64,000 nt of DNA from NCBI RefSeq assembly GCF_002899895.1, contig NZ_PPEI02000001.1, positions 782,848 through 846,847 of the forward strand, given 5' to 3'. Both the position numbers and the translations under genes were made by a program. Origin of the DNA: Chryseobacterium oncorhynchi. Lineage in GTDB: Bacteria; Bacteroidota; Bacteroidia; Flavobacteriales; Weeksellaceae. The notes below the pieces were generated by a model. It did no database searches, was not told where the DNA came from, and saw only the letters and a program-made list of their open reading frames with translations. Shown in pieces: positions 26,058-35,271 of this stretch (position 1 is the stretch's first letter; each line of letters opens with the position of its first letter).

Positions 26058-28001
26058 TTATTTCAACAAGTATTCCTGCATAAATCTGATCATTGCCAAA
26101 CGCTGGAAATCTACATTTTCTTTTTTCCTGAATCCATGTCCTTCGTTTTTAGCTTCAAGATACCATACGGTTTTTCCTTGTCCCTTTAGCTTGTCACGCA
26201 TTTGGACAGCTTCGGAAACAGGAACTCTTGGATCATTGGTTCCTTGTACAATAAACATTGGCTTTTTAATCTTATCAATATTATTGAGAGGAGCAATCTT
26301 AGTAAAGAATTCGGCCATTTTAGGAATTCTTTCATCCCCATATTCCACTCTTCTTAGATCACGTCTGTACTCTTCTGTATTTTTAAGGAACGTATTAAAG
26401 TCCGAAATCCCTACTACATCCATAGAGCATCTGATTCTATCAGCATATTCATACGCTGTAGCCAGTGTCATAAATCCGCCGTAGCTTCCACCTGTAATCA
26501 TAATTCTATCCTTATCCAGTTCTGGCTGCTGCGCAACCCAATCTAATAAGGCTCCTATATCTTTCACAGAATTCATTCTCAGATATCCGTTATCTGCTGC
26601 GATATAAGTTTTTCCAAATCCTGAAGACCCTCTTACGTTAGGATAAATCAGGGCAATTCCCATTTCATTGGAGAAATAATTGGATCCCCCCAAAGAACTC
26701 GCCATTGATTGTCCCTCAGGGCCACCGTGAATAGAAATCAAGACCGGTCTTTTACCCGTGAACTTTGCTGACGCAGGATAATAAAAACCTGTAATTTTCA
26801 TTCCGTCAAAGCTTTTCCAGTCAATCAATTTTGGAATAGCCATATCTGCGGGCTGCATTTCACCAAGTTCGCTTTCTGTCCATCTTTCAATATTCTGAGA
26901 AGCCATATCCATTTTATAGATATCCGAGCCGGAATTGGCTGTTGATTGTGAGAAATAAACCGTTTTTCCATCTCCGGAAAACTTACCTCCTCCGATAAGC
27001 CCTACAGGAATTTTACTCACAGCTGCATATTTCTGTGTATTTGTATCTAAAATATATAGTTTATTGATTCCACTTTCATTCGTAATAAAGGCAAGCTTAG
27101 ACTTATCCTTGGATAAATCATAACTTTCAACATTCCATGGAATGGAAGTCGTCAGATAATTATTTTTTTTAGTTTTTAAATTAAAAACGGCCAGTCGACT
27201 GAACTCATTATCACGGTCTGTAACGTAGTAAATTTCATCCGGATTTTTCCCGAAAGAAGCATTAAGCTGAACAATTCCTTTTTCTTTTCGGTCTGTAATA
27301 GGCTCCAGTTTTTTTGTTTCCAAATCATAAAGATATAAATAGGAATCGTTAGCAGAAACATATTCTGTGATCAATAATTTTTTATTGTCATTAGAAATAT
27401 CGTTGATTCCCCAACCACCACCTTTCAGTTCTAAAACAAGCTGGGTTTCTTCTGGTTTTAAAGGGTTCATATAATAAATATCACGATCTCCTCCATTTCT
27501 TTTGGTGGAAGTAAAATAAAGTCCGGAACCATCTTTTTTCCAGGTAATCCCACCGTTTTGAGACCTCCCGCCATCGGTAAGAAGTTTAGACTCCATCGTT
27601 TTCAAATTCAGGCTGTAAAGCTGTCCAAATTCATTCCCGCCTGTATCTTTTGAATACACAAGATATTCTCCTTTTATAGGCTCATAAGAACCCGTATTCA
27701 CAGGCTCCTCAAAGAATGTAATTTGCTTTCTCGCACCCATTGGTGTAATGATCTTATGCAGCTGATTTGTTGAACCAAAACGAGTAACTGCAAGAATCTC
27801 TTTACCATTAGGATGAATATCTACAAGGCTTGCATTTCTTCCTTCTGAATATTTTTTAATGGCCTGACCTAAAGACTTTGGAATAGGCAATATATTTTCT
27901 GCAACGAGATTTTCGTTGGGAGTTACAAATTCATTTTTATTTTGTGCCTGGGAAAATATTCCCGCCAGCATAAAAAGGGCTATGATAGATTTATTTCTCA
28001 T
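26058..28001 (-). CDS. Exported S9-family prolyl oligopeptidase/dipeptidyl peptidase
   Basis: 647 residues with a signal peptide (about 1-19). A TolB/WD40-like propeller (about 45-380, for example LYSLNLKTMESKLLTDGG and IYYMNPLKP) is followed by an alpha/beta hydrolase peptidase domain: ISIHGGPEG, nucleophile Ser in TGGSYGGF (about 506), Asp in QGTNDPRVP (about 590) and His in NEGHGF (about 622). The expected activity is cleavage of short peptides after proline or similar residues in the periplasm. It is a single gene, with its own terminator at 25994-26029. Confidence 0.94.
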   Translation of the reverse strand: MRNKSIIALFMLAGIFSQAQNKNEFVTPNENLVAENILPIPKSLGQAIKKYSEGRNASLVDIHPNGKEILAVTRFGSTNQLHKIITPMGARKQITFFEEPVNTGSYEPIKGEYLVYSKDTGGNEFGQLYSLNLKTMESKLLTDGGRSQNGGITWKKDGSGLYFTSTKRNGGDRDIYYMNPLKPEETQLVLELKGGGWGINDISNDNKKLLITEYVSANDSYLYLYDLETKKLEPITDRKEKGIVQLNASFGKNPDEIYYVTDRDNEFSRLAVFNLKTKKNNYLTTSIPWNVESYDLSKDKSKLAFITNESGINKLYILDTNTQKYAAVSKIPVGLIGGGKFSGDGKTVYFSQSTANSGSDIYKMDMASQNIERWTESELGEMQPADMAIPKLIDWKSFDGMKITGFYYPASAKFTGKRPVLISIHGGPEGQSMASSLGGSNYFSNEMGIALIYPNVRGSSGFGKTYIAADNGYLRMNSVKDIGALLDWVAQQPELDKDRIMITGGSYGGFMTLATAYEYADRIRCSMDVVGISDFNTFLKNTEEYRRDLRRVEYGDERIPKMAEFFTKIAPLNNIDKIKKPMFIVQGTNDPRVPVSEAVQMRDKLKGQGKTVWYLEAKNEGHGFRKKENVDFQRLAMIRFMQEYLLK

Positions 28002-28042
28002 GTTAAATTTTTACCGAAATTAGTTATTTTTCACAAAAAAAC

Positions 28043-28059
28043 CACAGATAAAATCTGTG
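28043..28059 (-). terminator. Terminator of the 28106 gene
   Basis: CACAGAT, three bases, ATCTGTG, followed on the minus strand by a run of seven T. It lies about 45 bases after the stop codon. Confidence 0.82.
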
Positions 28060-28105
28060 ATTGTGTGATTAGAATTTTTATTTATTTACCTTTCAAATAG
28101 GCACA

Positions 28106-28708
28106 TTATTCATTATTATATAATTCAAGAACTTTGATAAGATCTTCATCTTTTTTTGATTTATCAACTAATGCCAGAAGTTCAGGATAATCTTTCAATT
28201 TTTCTTTAAGATTATTTTTAATACTAGGATTAAAAAAACCGGATTCATTGGTAAGCTTTCCATCTTTCTGATCAATTAGAAAATCTACTTTATTCATTTT
28301 GTAGCCAACCAGTCCAACGTAAAAGTAATCTCTATACCAACTTATTTTACCATGATATACTATTTCTATAAGACCAAAATCATTTTTAGCAAGATGAAGT
28401 GATGTTGAAGAAGTAAATTTTCTTATGACATTCTGAGGGTCTGTAACTTCCATATAATCAATATCAAATTCACTTATCACATTCTTATTTCCCAAAGAAT
28501 CCAACATATTCACTTGTTTGATGTAAGTAGCGGCTGAAAATTTTTTGTTAGTAAAAATCCCAATATTTTGAACTCTTGTTTTGATCGTATCTGTAGAGTT
28601 TTTTAATACATATTTTACAGGAAAATGATTTTCTTTATACTGAAACTGCTTCTGGGAAAATACAAATACAAAGCAGAGTAAAGAAAATAAAAAGGTAATT
28701 TTTTTCAT
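28106..28708 (-). CDS. Exported protein of unknown function
   Basis: 200 residues from ATG 28708 (MKKITFLFSLLCFVFVFSQ, signal peptide); the TTG three codons upstream is less likely. The mature protein is beta-rich with TRVQNIGIF, EFDIDYMEVTDPQ and KISWYRDYFYVGLVGYKMNK, then a Lys-rich C-terminal helix (KEKLKDYPELLALVDKSKKD). I know of no family, and there are no catalytic signatures. It lies between lpdA and the S9 peptidase, with hairpin terminators on both sides, so it is transcribed alone. Confidence 0.75.
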   Translation of the reverse strand: MKKITFLFSLLCFVFVFSQKQFQYKENHFPVKYVLKNSTDTIKTRVQNIGIFTNKKFSAATYIKQVNMLDSLGNKNVISEFDIDYMEVTDPQNVIRKFTSSTSLHLAKNDFGLIEIVYHGKISWYRDYFYVGLVGYKMNKVDFLIDQKDGKLTNESGFFNPSIKNNLKEKLKDYPELLALVDKSKKDEDLIKVLELYNNE

Positions 28709-28720
28709 GAAAATCAATTA

Positions 28721-28746
28721 AAAAAGCTCAGAAAAATCTGAGCTTT
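28721..28746 (-). terminator. Terminator of lpdA
   Basis: A perfect 11-bp stem, AAAAGCTCAGA and TCTGAGCTTTT, with a four-base loop lies 30 bases after the lpdA stop. Confidence 0.88.
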
Positions 28747-28775
28747 TGTTATATAAATTTCTGTATAATTTCAGA

Positions 28776-30164
28776 TTAGATGTGAATTACTTCACCGTAA
28801 GCTGCTGCTGCTGCTTCCATAATCGCTTCAGAAACTGTTGGGTGCGGGTGGATTGATTTGATGATCTCGTGACCTGTAGTTTCCAGTTTTCTTGCTACTA
28901 CAGCTTCTGCAACCATATCAGTTACTCCTTCACCAATCATGTGGCATCCTAACCACTCACCATATTTAGCATCAAAAATTACTTTGATGAAACCATCTGT
29001 ATTTCCGTTAGCAGTAGCTTTACCACTTGCAGAAAGAGGGAATTTACCAACTTTGATTTCGTATCCTTTCTCTTTAGCCTGCTTTTCTGTAAGACCTACT
29101 GAAGCTACTTCAGGGTGACAGTATGTACATCCTGGGATATTGCCATAGTCGATTTTCTCAACATGCATTCCTTTAATTTTCTCAACACAAGTGATTCCTT
29201 CTGCAGAAGCAACGTGAGCCAATGCCTGAGTTGGGATGATATCTCCGATTGCATAGTAACCAGGTGCTGAAGTTTCATACCATTCGTTTACTAAAACTCT
29301 ACCTTTATCTGTCTGGATTCCTACTTCTTCTAAACCAATGTTTTCGATGTTTGCAGCAATACCTACAGCAGATAATAATACATCAGCTTCAAGAGTAATA
29401 TTTCCGTTAGCAGTTTTAACGTTCGCTTTTACTCCTTCTCCTGTAGTATCAACACTTTCTACAGAAGCGTTTGTCATGATCTCAATTCCTGATTTTTTCA
29501 GAGATTTCTCTAAGTGTTTAGAGATTTCCTCATCTTCTACAGGAACGATGTTTGGCATAAATTCTACAACAGTTACTTTTGTTCCCATTGTATTATAGAA
29601 ATCAGCAAATTCTACCCCGATAGCTCCAGAACCTACAACGATCATAGATTTTGGTTGTTCAGGAAGAGATAATGCTTGTCTGTATCCAATTACTTTTTTA
29701 CCATCCTGTGGTAAGTTTGGTAATTCTCTTGAACGTGCCCCTGTTGCAATAATGATATGGCTTCCAGTATACTCAACTACTTTACCGTCTTTATCTGTAA
29801 CAGAAACTTTTTTACCTTTCTGTACTTTTGCAGTACCAAGAATTACGTCTATCTTATTCTTTTTCATTAAGAACTCGATTCCTTTGCTCATTTTGCTGGC
29901 AACACCACGGCTTCTCTGAATTACATTCGGGAATTCAAAGCTAGCTTCCACTTTGTTTAATCCATAATCTTCAGCATGGTTGATATAATGAAAAACCTGA
30001 GCAGATTTCAATAAAGCCTTAGTTGGGATACATCCCCAGTTAAGACAAATTCCACCTAAGTTTTCTTTCTCGATAATTGCGGTTTTGAAACCTAATTGCG
30101 CTGCTCTGATTGCAGTAACATATCCACCAGGACCACTTCCAATAACAATAATATCGTAATTCAT
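28776..30164 (-). CDS. lpdA: Dihydrolipoyl dehydrogenase (E3)
   Basis: 462 residues, standard length. FAD-binding GSGPGG (9-14), redox disulfide C40-LNWG-C45 in GGICLNWGCIPTK, NAD-binding VVGSGAIGVE near 180, and the C-terminal interface HPHPTVSE (about 441-448) with the catalytic His-Glu pair. It is a cytoplasmic flavoenzyme that reoxidises dihydrolipoamide in the 2-oxoacid dehydrogenase complexes and usually the glycine cleavage system, with NAD+ as acceptor. It is not in an E1/E2 operon here; the fused E1 gene at 54768 is 25 kb away and may share this E3. Confidence 0.96.
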   Translation of the reverse strand: MNYDIIVIGSGPGGYVTAIRAAQLGFKTAIIEKENLGGICLNWGCIPTKALLKSAQVFHYINHAEDYGLNKVEASFEFPNVIQRSRGVASKMSKGIEFLMKKNKIDVILGTAKVQKGKKVSVTDKDGKVVEYTGSHIIIATGARSRELPNLPQDGKKVIGYRQALSLPEQPKSMIVVGSGAIGVEFADFYNTMGTKVTVVEFMPNIVPVEDEEISKHLEKSLKKSGIEIMTNASVESVDTTGEGVKANVKTANGNITLEADVLLSAVGIAANIENIGLEEVGIQTDKGRVLVNEWYETSAPGYYAIGDIIPTQALAHVASAEGITCVEKIKGMHVEKIDYGNIPGCTYCHPEVASVGLTEKQAKEKGYEIKVGKFPLSASGKATANGNTDGFIKVIFDAKYGEWLGCHMIGEGVTDMVAEAVVARKLETTGHEIIKSIHPHPTVSEAIMEAAAAAYGEVIHI

Positions 30165-30278
30165 TACTTTAAAAATTTTTATGCGAATTTAAGGAAAAAT
30201 ATTGGATGTTTCATGTTTCTATAATCTGATCTTAAAATGTATAAACAAAGCTGTTTTTATTAAATTTTAAACAAAAAA

Positions 30279-30301
30279 AGAGAACACAAAACGCATTCTC
30301 T
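30279..30301 (-). terminator. Terminator of the 30393 gene
   Basis: AGAGAA and TTCTCT around an 11-base loop, followed on the minus strand by a run of T. Confidence 0.7.
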
Positions 30302-30392
30302 ATCAATAAATGTTATTTTATATTGAAAATTTATCAAAATCTAAATTGGAAAAACAGTCGTTTTCAATTTTAAAAACTGTAAGAAATCTGTA

Positions 30393-30656
30393 TTATTTAG
30401 CCTGTCTAAGCAATCGTTTTTCAGTGGCATATCTTTGATTTAAGGCTTTCATCTGATCTCTCTTCATCTGTTTGGTGGCAAGCGGATGATTAAGAATCAA
30501 TTTTTTCTCAATATTGTATTTTTTGGTAATTTCCTGCATTTTAATATTTACCATTTCGCTTTTTGAAGGATGTGGAGGTTCTGGCGGACGTTTTTGGGCA
30601 GAAACATTCATCGATAAACCTAATAACAATACTGTTGAAATTAATAACTTTTTCAT
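30393..30656 (-). CDS. Small basic periplasmic protein
   Basis: 87 residues with a signal peptide (about 1-20, ...NVSAQ). The mature part starts with a Pro-rich stretch (RPPEPPHPSKSEM) and is then helical and very basic (MQEITKKYNIEKKLILNHPLA in part, ending EKRLLRQAK). It is reminiscent of small Spy/CpxP-like helical envelope proteins, but no LTxxQ motif is present, so the family stays open. It is a single gene. Confidence 0.72.
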   Translation of the reverse strand: MKKLLISTVLLLGLSMNVSAQKRPPEPPHPSKSEMVNIKMQEITKKYNIEKKLILNHPLATKQMKRDQMKALNQRYATEKRLLRQAK

Positions 30657-30949
30657 GATGTCTATATTTTTGAATGCTTTTAATCAATTTATGATCAATT
30701 AAATACATTCTGGTTTACATAAAATGTACATATATCATACCATTATTTTTTTTGTGGGTTAATAGCTCGATACAAATTCTTCTACTCTTTAAATTAAAAT
30801 ATGGATCTAACTGTATATGAAAATATACATAAAATGATGTAAAACAATTTAATTATCAGGAGTTATTAAATCCCATTTAATTGATATTTCCTATTAAAAT
30901 TAGAAGATAAAAAATTTCCAACAAACAGATTCTAAACACTATAAAACAT

Positions 30950-31031
30950 ATCACTAAATAGAGATTACAATTAAAAGATTATAAAAAATCACTAAATAGT
31001 GTATTTTTAGATTATTTTTTTTATAATTTTG
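30950..31031 (+). promoter_or_regulatory. Promoter and repeated operator candidate of the 31060 gene
   Basis: The -7 box TAATTTTG at 31024-31031 is an exact match. ATCACTAAATAG occurs twice, at 30950-30961 and 30988-30999. The second copy forms the inverted repeat CACTA-aa-TAGTG (30990-31001), placed where the -33 box should be. A third CACTA lies near 30937. The rest of 30657-30949 is AT-rich and empty. Confidence 0.45.
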
Positions 31032-31059
31032 TTCAAACCCAATTAAAAATAAAAATGAA

Positions 31060-31941
31060 ATGAAAAAATACATCTTGGTTCTTTTGCTTGGAAGTTTTTT
31101 TGTAAATGCACAAGTAGGCATTAATACAACATCCCCTAATAGTACTTTAGCAATAAACGGTTCACTAGGAGCTGGCTATAGCCAGGTTACAGCCACAAAT
31201 TATACCATCCTGCCTACTGATCATTATATAACTTATAATGGAACAAATAATGCTACATTTACTCTTCCCGTTATAGGAACCGGGACTAACAGCTATACCG
31301 GAAGAATTTATAAGATTAAAAACATATCTACATTTGGTATTACCCTTCAGGCATCAAGTGGTAACACGCTAAGAATTGACAATACACCGGTTGCCTCGTT
31401 TGTAATTCCTACAGGAGCTTATGCTGAAGTAGTCAATAACAGTAATACCACCGGTGGAACATGGGATCTATCCTTTACGGTTCTTCCTAAACCTAGTAAT
31501 GTGGAAATTTATGGAGCACAAGTATCCATCCCTCCTCATGGAAACGGATCACCTGGAGTTAATGACTGGTCAAACCATGCTGTTACTACTTACGACACAG
31601 GAACAGGAACCGATGTATGGTGGGTTATCAGTAAAGCCTCTGTAACCAATGCCCATACGGCTGCTTATTCTAATACAAGTAGAATGACTATTGTTTATGA
31701 GTATCAAGGAGCGCCATTCAATGTTACCAATATGTACCCTATTCTTACTGCAGGAAATAATTCCAGCTTCCCTGATGTATTTACGGCATCCTTTGTAAGT
31801 TTGGCCAACAATGGTACAAGTGGAAGAACAAGATTGACAGTGTCTGTTGCCCGTATAGACTTCGTTGGGACTAACGGAACTAATAACAGTAACTGGACAG
31901 GAACTTTCTTACTGAATCTTTTACTGGCAAGGAAATATTAG
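31060..31941 (+). CDS. Exported cell-surface-like protein with tail-fibre-type start
   Basis: 293 residues with a signal peptide (about 1-18). The mature start QVGINTTSPNSTLAINGSLG is a motif often seen in flavobacterial exported proteins and phage tail fibres. Two parts follow: a Thr/Asn-rich beta region (about 35-145, with IYKIKNISTFGITLQASSGN, the small lattice-like domain seen in such proteins) and a second beta domain (about 148-293). It has no T9SS domain. The function is unknown; a surface structural or adhesive role is inferred. It is monocistronic between an operator-bearing promoter and a strong terminator. Confidence 0.78.
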   Translation: MKKYILVLLLGSFFVNAQVGINTTSPNSTLAINGSLGAGYSQVTATNYTILPTDHYITYNGTNNATFTLPVIGTGTNSYTGRIYKIKNISTFGITLQASSGNTLRIDNTPVASFVIPTGAYAEVVNNSNTTGGTWDLSFTVLPKPSNVEIYGAQVSIPPHGNGSPGVNDWSNHAVTTYDTGTGTDVWWVISKASVTNAHTAAYSNTSRMTIVYEYQGAPFNVTNMYPILTAGNNSSFPDVFTASFVSLANNGTSGRTRLTVSVARIDFVGTNGTNNSNWTGTFLLNLLLARKY

Positions 31942-31971
31942 AGACTTTAATTACATATTTAACTATTACAA

Positions 31972-32006
31972 ATACAAAAGGCTGCTTTAAAAGCAGCCTT
32001 TTGTAT
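31972..32006. terminator. Bidirectional terminator
   Basis: A near-perfect stem of about 15 bp, ATACAAAAGGCTGCTT and its complement, with A and T runs. It separates the convergent genes ending at 31941 and 32034. Confidence 0.9.
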
Positions 32007-32033
32007 TAGGTATTGGTATAATAACTTTATTAC

Positions 32034-32981
32034 CTATTTCTTAATGATCTTTTCTGTTGTTGTAAAATTATCCGTTGTTACTTTTATCATATAGTTCCCT
32101 GAAGAAAGGTTAGATATATTTACGCTTGATGATACAGCAGGTTTATCTACCACTCTTCCTGTCATATCCATTATTTCAATACTCTTAATATTTTTAGCAT
32201 CAATATTAATGTAATCTTTGGATGGATTAGGATAAATACTTATTTTATTATTTTTTACAATTGTATGTTCTGAAGTATTTAAAGCTGCATCAGAAATTGC
32301 CTCGGTTTTATAATTATCAATTGTAAGTGATGCACTTGACATATGAATAAGTTCTAATCTTATTTTATTTTCCTTAATACTCTGATTAGGAATCACATTA
32401 TATTGAGGATTGGAGGAGTTTAATATATAAGTATTTGTAGGAGTTTTCCAACTAACTTCACCTGTCTCAGAATTATAGGTATACGAAATTTTTACTGGAT
32501 TCGATGAAGAGTTACTCAACATTACATCATAAGTAGTGACTGTATTATCCGATTTCTTTACAACCTTTGCTGTTCCATAAATAGGTCCATTGGAAGAGGC
32601 GCTTCCCGTCCAGATTCCAACTATTTGTTGACCATTGGTATCAAAAACACCAATGCTACCTGCCATATAAATATTAGAGTTTAAAATATCTATTTCTCCT
32701 TTTATGATATTATTACCTACCTGTCTATTATTCCATAAATTCTGAAAATTTTGGTTCTTCTGTATTTCCACTATATTCGGTACATGGCTATAAGGAACAG
32801 TGACCTTAAGAACTTTCTCTCCGTTTAATGGCAATGCTTCCAAAACGGGGGCAGGGTTTCCAACAACATACCAATCAGTAATTGTACCATTGGGATAAGA
32901 ATTAAAATTTTCATCTTCCAATACTTGTGAATACCCTAAAGCTGATATCAAAAATGATAATAAAAAAATACTTTTTTTCAT
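32034..32981 (-). CDS. T9SS-secreted protein with lectin-like N-terminal domain
   Basis: 315 residues. Signal peptide (about 1-18), a beta-sandwich region (about 22-230) starting EDENFNSYPNGTITDW, typical of concanavalin-like or carbohydrate-binding folds, then a type A T9SS sorting domain (about 246-315: ISIYPNPSKDYINI ... GRVVDKP ... SGNYMIKV ... EKIIKK). It is exported through the type IX system and probably attached to or released from the surface. No enzyme motif is visible. Its own promoter lies at 33009-33038. Confidence 0.85.
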   Translation of the reverse strand: MKKSIFLLSFLISALGYSQVLEDENFNSYPNGTITDWYVVGNPAPVLEALPLNGEKVLKVTVPYSHVPNIVEIQKNQNFQNLWNNRQVGNNIIKGEIDILNSNIYMAGSIGVFDTNGQQIVGIWTGSASSNGPIYGTAKVVKKSDNTVTTYDVMLSNSSSNPVKISYTYNSETGEVSWKTPTNTYILNSSNPQYNVIPNQSIKENKIRLELIHMSSASLTIDNYKTEAISDAALNTSEHTIVKNNKISIYPNPSKDYINIDAKNIKSIEIMDMTGRVVDKPAVSSSVNISNLSSGNYMIKVTTDNFTTTEKIIKK

Positions 32982-33008
32982 AATTAATTAGTTTTTTTTG
33001 TAAAGGGC

Positions 33009-33038
33009 CAAAGATAAATCTTTAGATACAAATTTCAA
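33009..33038 (-). promoter_or_regulatory. Promoter of the 32034-32981 gene
   Basis: On the minus strand TTG (33036-33038), 19 bases, TATCTTTG (33009-33016), an exact fit to the Bacteroidota consensus, about 28 bases before the start codon. Confidence 0.72.
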
Positions 33039-33069
33039 AATAATCTTTAGAGTTTAAAGGAAAAACTGA

Positions 33070-33969
33070 CTAATTCTTAAACAGGTTAGCAACGACTTCT
33101 TCAAAGGTCGGATACAAAAACTGAAATCTGCTTTTCATCAGATTTTCAGGATAAACATTTCTACTTTTGAGTAATAACTCGGTTTCTGTTTTCAGGAATA
33201 TTGATGCTAATTCCAACTGCCAGACGGGAGCATTCATTCCAAACGGAATGTTTATCTGTTTTCTAAGCTTTCCCATCATTTCTTCGTTAGATATTGGATT
33301 AGGAGCCGTTATATTGATTACACCGCTCATATTTTCATTTTGAATAATCCATTCTACGGCTCTGCAAAAGTCTTCAATATGAATCCAGCTTACCATTTGG
33401 TTTCCTCTACCCTGTTTTCCTCCTAAGCCTAATTTTGTAATCATTCTCAACTTCGGAAAAGCTCCTCCATTATTTCCTAAAACGATGGAAGTACGAAGTG
33501 CTACTTTTCGGGTTTCTTCATTTTTAATCTTAAAAAATTCTTGTTCCCAGCTTTTGCATATATTCATTGAGAAATCATCTCCAATAATGCCGTCATCCTC
33601 TGTATTCAAATGTTTTTCTGAATGCACGTAAATGGTTGCTGAACTCGCATTCAACCATACTTTTGGTTTAGCCGTACACAGATTCACTGCTTCCTGCAGC
33701 ACTTTGGTACTTTCAATTCTTGAAGTATAGATTTCTTTTTTATTCTTTTCATGATAACGGCAATCCACTGATTTTCCTGTAAGATTAATCAGAACATCTG
33801 CTTGTTCAAGAATATTTTTCCATTCACCCATAGTTTTTGCATCCCAATAGATTTCATTTTTACGTTTGGGTCTACGGGTAAGAATATACACTTGACTTCC
33901 TTTTTCTGCAAAGTGTTTTTCAAGATTTTCACCAAGGAATCCGGTACCTCCGGCTATAATTATTTTCAT
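33070..33969 (-). CDS. TIGR01777-family NAD(P)-binding epimerase/oxidoreductase (YfcH-like)
   Basis: 299 residues from ATG 33969, which places the Rossmann motif GGTGFLG at 7-13; the longer frame to 34005 has no support. It is an extended SDR (NAD-dependent epimerase) fold with a C-terminal DUF1731-like segment (about 245-295, PVWQLELASIFLKTETELLL). The exact reaction of this family is not established. It is the last gene of the cassette that starts at 36878, 65 bases after the DUF2071 gene. Homologues are frequently near SRPBCC and DCC proteins, as here. Confidence 0.9.
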   Translation of the reverse strand: MKIIIAGGTGFLGENLEKHFAEKGSQVYILTRRPKRKNEIYWDAKTMGEWKNILEQADVLINLTGKSVDCRYHEKNKKEIYTSRIESTKVLQEAVNLCTAKPKVWLNASSATIYVHSEKHLNTEDDGIIGDDFSMNICKSWEQEFFKIKNEETRKVALRTSIVLGNNGGAFPKLRMITKLGLGGKQGRGNQMVSWIHIEDFCRAVEWIIQNENMSGVINITAPNPISNEEMMGKLRKQINIPFGMNAPVWQLELASIFLKTETELLLKSRNVYPENLMKSRFQFLYPTFEEVVANLFKN

Positions 33970-34034
33970 TTCTATAGTTTTTAAAATTTGGGATATGAGA
34001 AGCAAAATTCTATCTAGAAATTATTTAAAACTTG

Positions 34035-34739
34035 TCATATAATATACTTCTTTGTTTTCACTTCTATTTCAGAACCTTCTGCAAGCATTACTGAAACAGG
34101 TTCCTGATGATTCAGACACTCAAAATTTTTTCCGTAGAGCTTATTGAAATCTATTTCTAATTGATGCTCTTTCACCTCATAACAATCCCATTTCGGGTGG
34201 CATACTTCATATTCGGAGGTCGTATTTTCCTTTTTGGTAAAACCAAAATAATGTTCTGTGATAAATTCAAATTCTGAGTTTTCCTCCATAGGCTTTGCCT
34301 CATTTTCTGCTTTAATCTGAATGGAATGCCAGCTTTTATCTTTCCAAGAGTATTTAATCAATAACTCATCTTCTTTCTCGTGAATCAGATTTTTCATAGG
34401 CATGGTATGATAATTTTCCTTGTACACAGAATTCGCCACAAAACTTAAAGCCGGTTTTGGAACAATTTCCTTGATGAAAACCACTCCTCTTTTCCAGATT
34501 CCGTTTTCTTTTTTCTTTACATAAAATCTGAGATTTACTTCTTCGAAATTGCGGTGAAAAGGGATTGGCAAACCTAATAATTTTGTATTTAAAAACATGA
34601 ATCCTACTAAGCTTACGTAACATTTGCCTTCGTAGAAATCCAGTTCTGTTCCCTCAGGCAGGTATTGTAATAATAGGTCTGGGCTGATCTCGTAATTGAT
34701 GATGGCTAGTTTTCGCCATTCGGCTTTTAAAAAATTCAT
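34035..34739 (-). CDS. DUF2071 (YqjF-like) protein
   Basis: 234 residues, cytoplasmic. The start (LKAEWRKLAIINYEISPDLL) and the segments GTELDFYEGKCYVSLVGFMF and LRFYVKK fit the DUF2071/YqjF family, a two-lobed beta-rich fold related to acetoacetate decarboxylase. The biochemical role is unknown. It lies between the SRPBCC gene (46 bases upstream) and the TIGR01777 oxidoreductase, in the same orientation, so it is part of the cassette. Confidence 0.85.
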   Translation of the reverse strand: MNFLKAEWRKLAIINYEISPDLLLQYLPEGTELDFYEGKCYVSLVGFMFLNTKLLGLPIPFHRNFEEVNLRFYVKKKENGIWKRGVVFIKEIVPKPALSFVANSVYKENYHTMPMKNLIHEKEDELLIKYSWKDKSWHSIQIKAENEAKPMEENSEFEFITEHYFGFTKKENTTSEYEVCHPKWDCYEVKEHQLEIDFNKLYGKNFECLNHQEPVSVMLAEGSEIEVKTKKYII

Positions 34740-34785
34740 AATTGGATATGTTTTGTAATTTGATGAAATGGTATTCTATGTTAGA

Positions 34786-35268
34786 TTAAGTTATAATCTC
34801 TTGGCTGGTAGTCGTAGAAGTAGATTCTGCTCTATTTTTTATCAATTTATTTCTTTCCAACAGAAAATTTCGAAGATAGTTTTTAAGAAAAATTGTGTTG
34901 AAAAGCTTTCCCACAATTCCTAATGGAGATTCAAATTCAAAGATGTCTATCATAAGTGTCTTCCCATCTACTTTCTTAAAAATATGTTGATGATGCAAGG
35001 ATTTGAAAGCTCCTTTCTGCATTTCATCGGTAAACTGGCTGGGTTTATCCATACTTATAATTTTTGTGGTAAGAGTTTGATAAACACCCAAATGTTTAGC
35101 TTTCCAGGTTACGGTTTCATTTTCTTCAATGAAACCAGATGTACGTCCTGCAATTGCTTTTTCATGCGTTCTAGAAGTTGATTCTTGGTGCAGATCGATA
35201 TTTCTTGCCCAATCAAAAACACATTGAATATCAGCGTTGATTAGGGTTTCTAAATAAATTCTTGACAT
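34786..35268 (-). CDS. SRPBCC-family (START-like) ligand-binding protein
   Basis: 160 residues. The pattern YLETLINADIQCVFDWARNI, ending KNRAESTST, fits the SRPBCC/polyketide-cyclase-like superfamily, which forms a deep hydrophobic pocket for lipids or other apolar ligands. No catalytic residue can be named. It starts 3 bases after the desaturase stop codon, so the two are probably translationally coupled; a lipid-handling role beside a desaturase is a reasonable inference. Confidence 0.85.
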   Translation of the reverse strand: MSRIYLETLINADIQCVFDWARNIDLHQESTSRTHEKAIAGRTSGFIEENETVTWKAKHLGVYQTLTTKIISMDKPSQFTDEMQKGAFKSLHHQHIFKKVDGKTLMIDIFEFESPLGIVGKLFNTIFLKNYLRNFLLERNKLIKNRAESTSTTTSQEIIT

Positions 35269-35271
35269 ATC

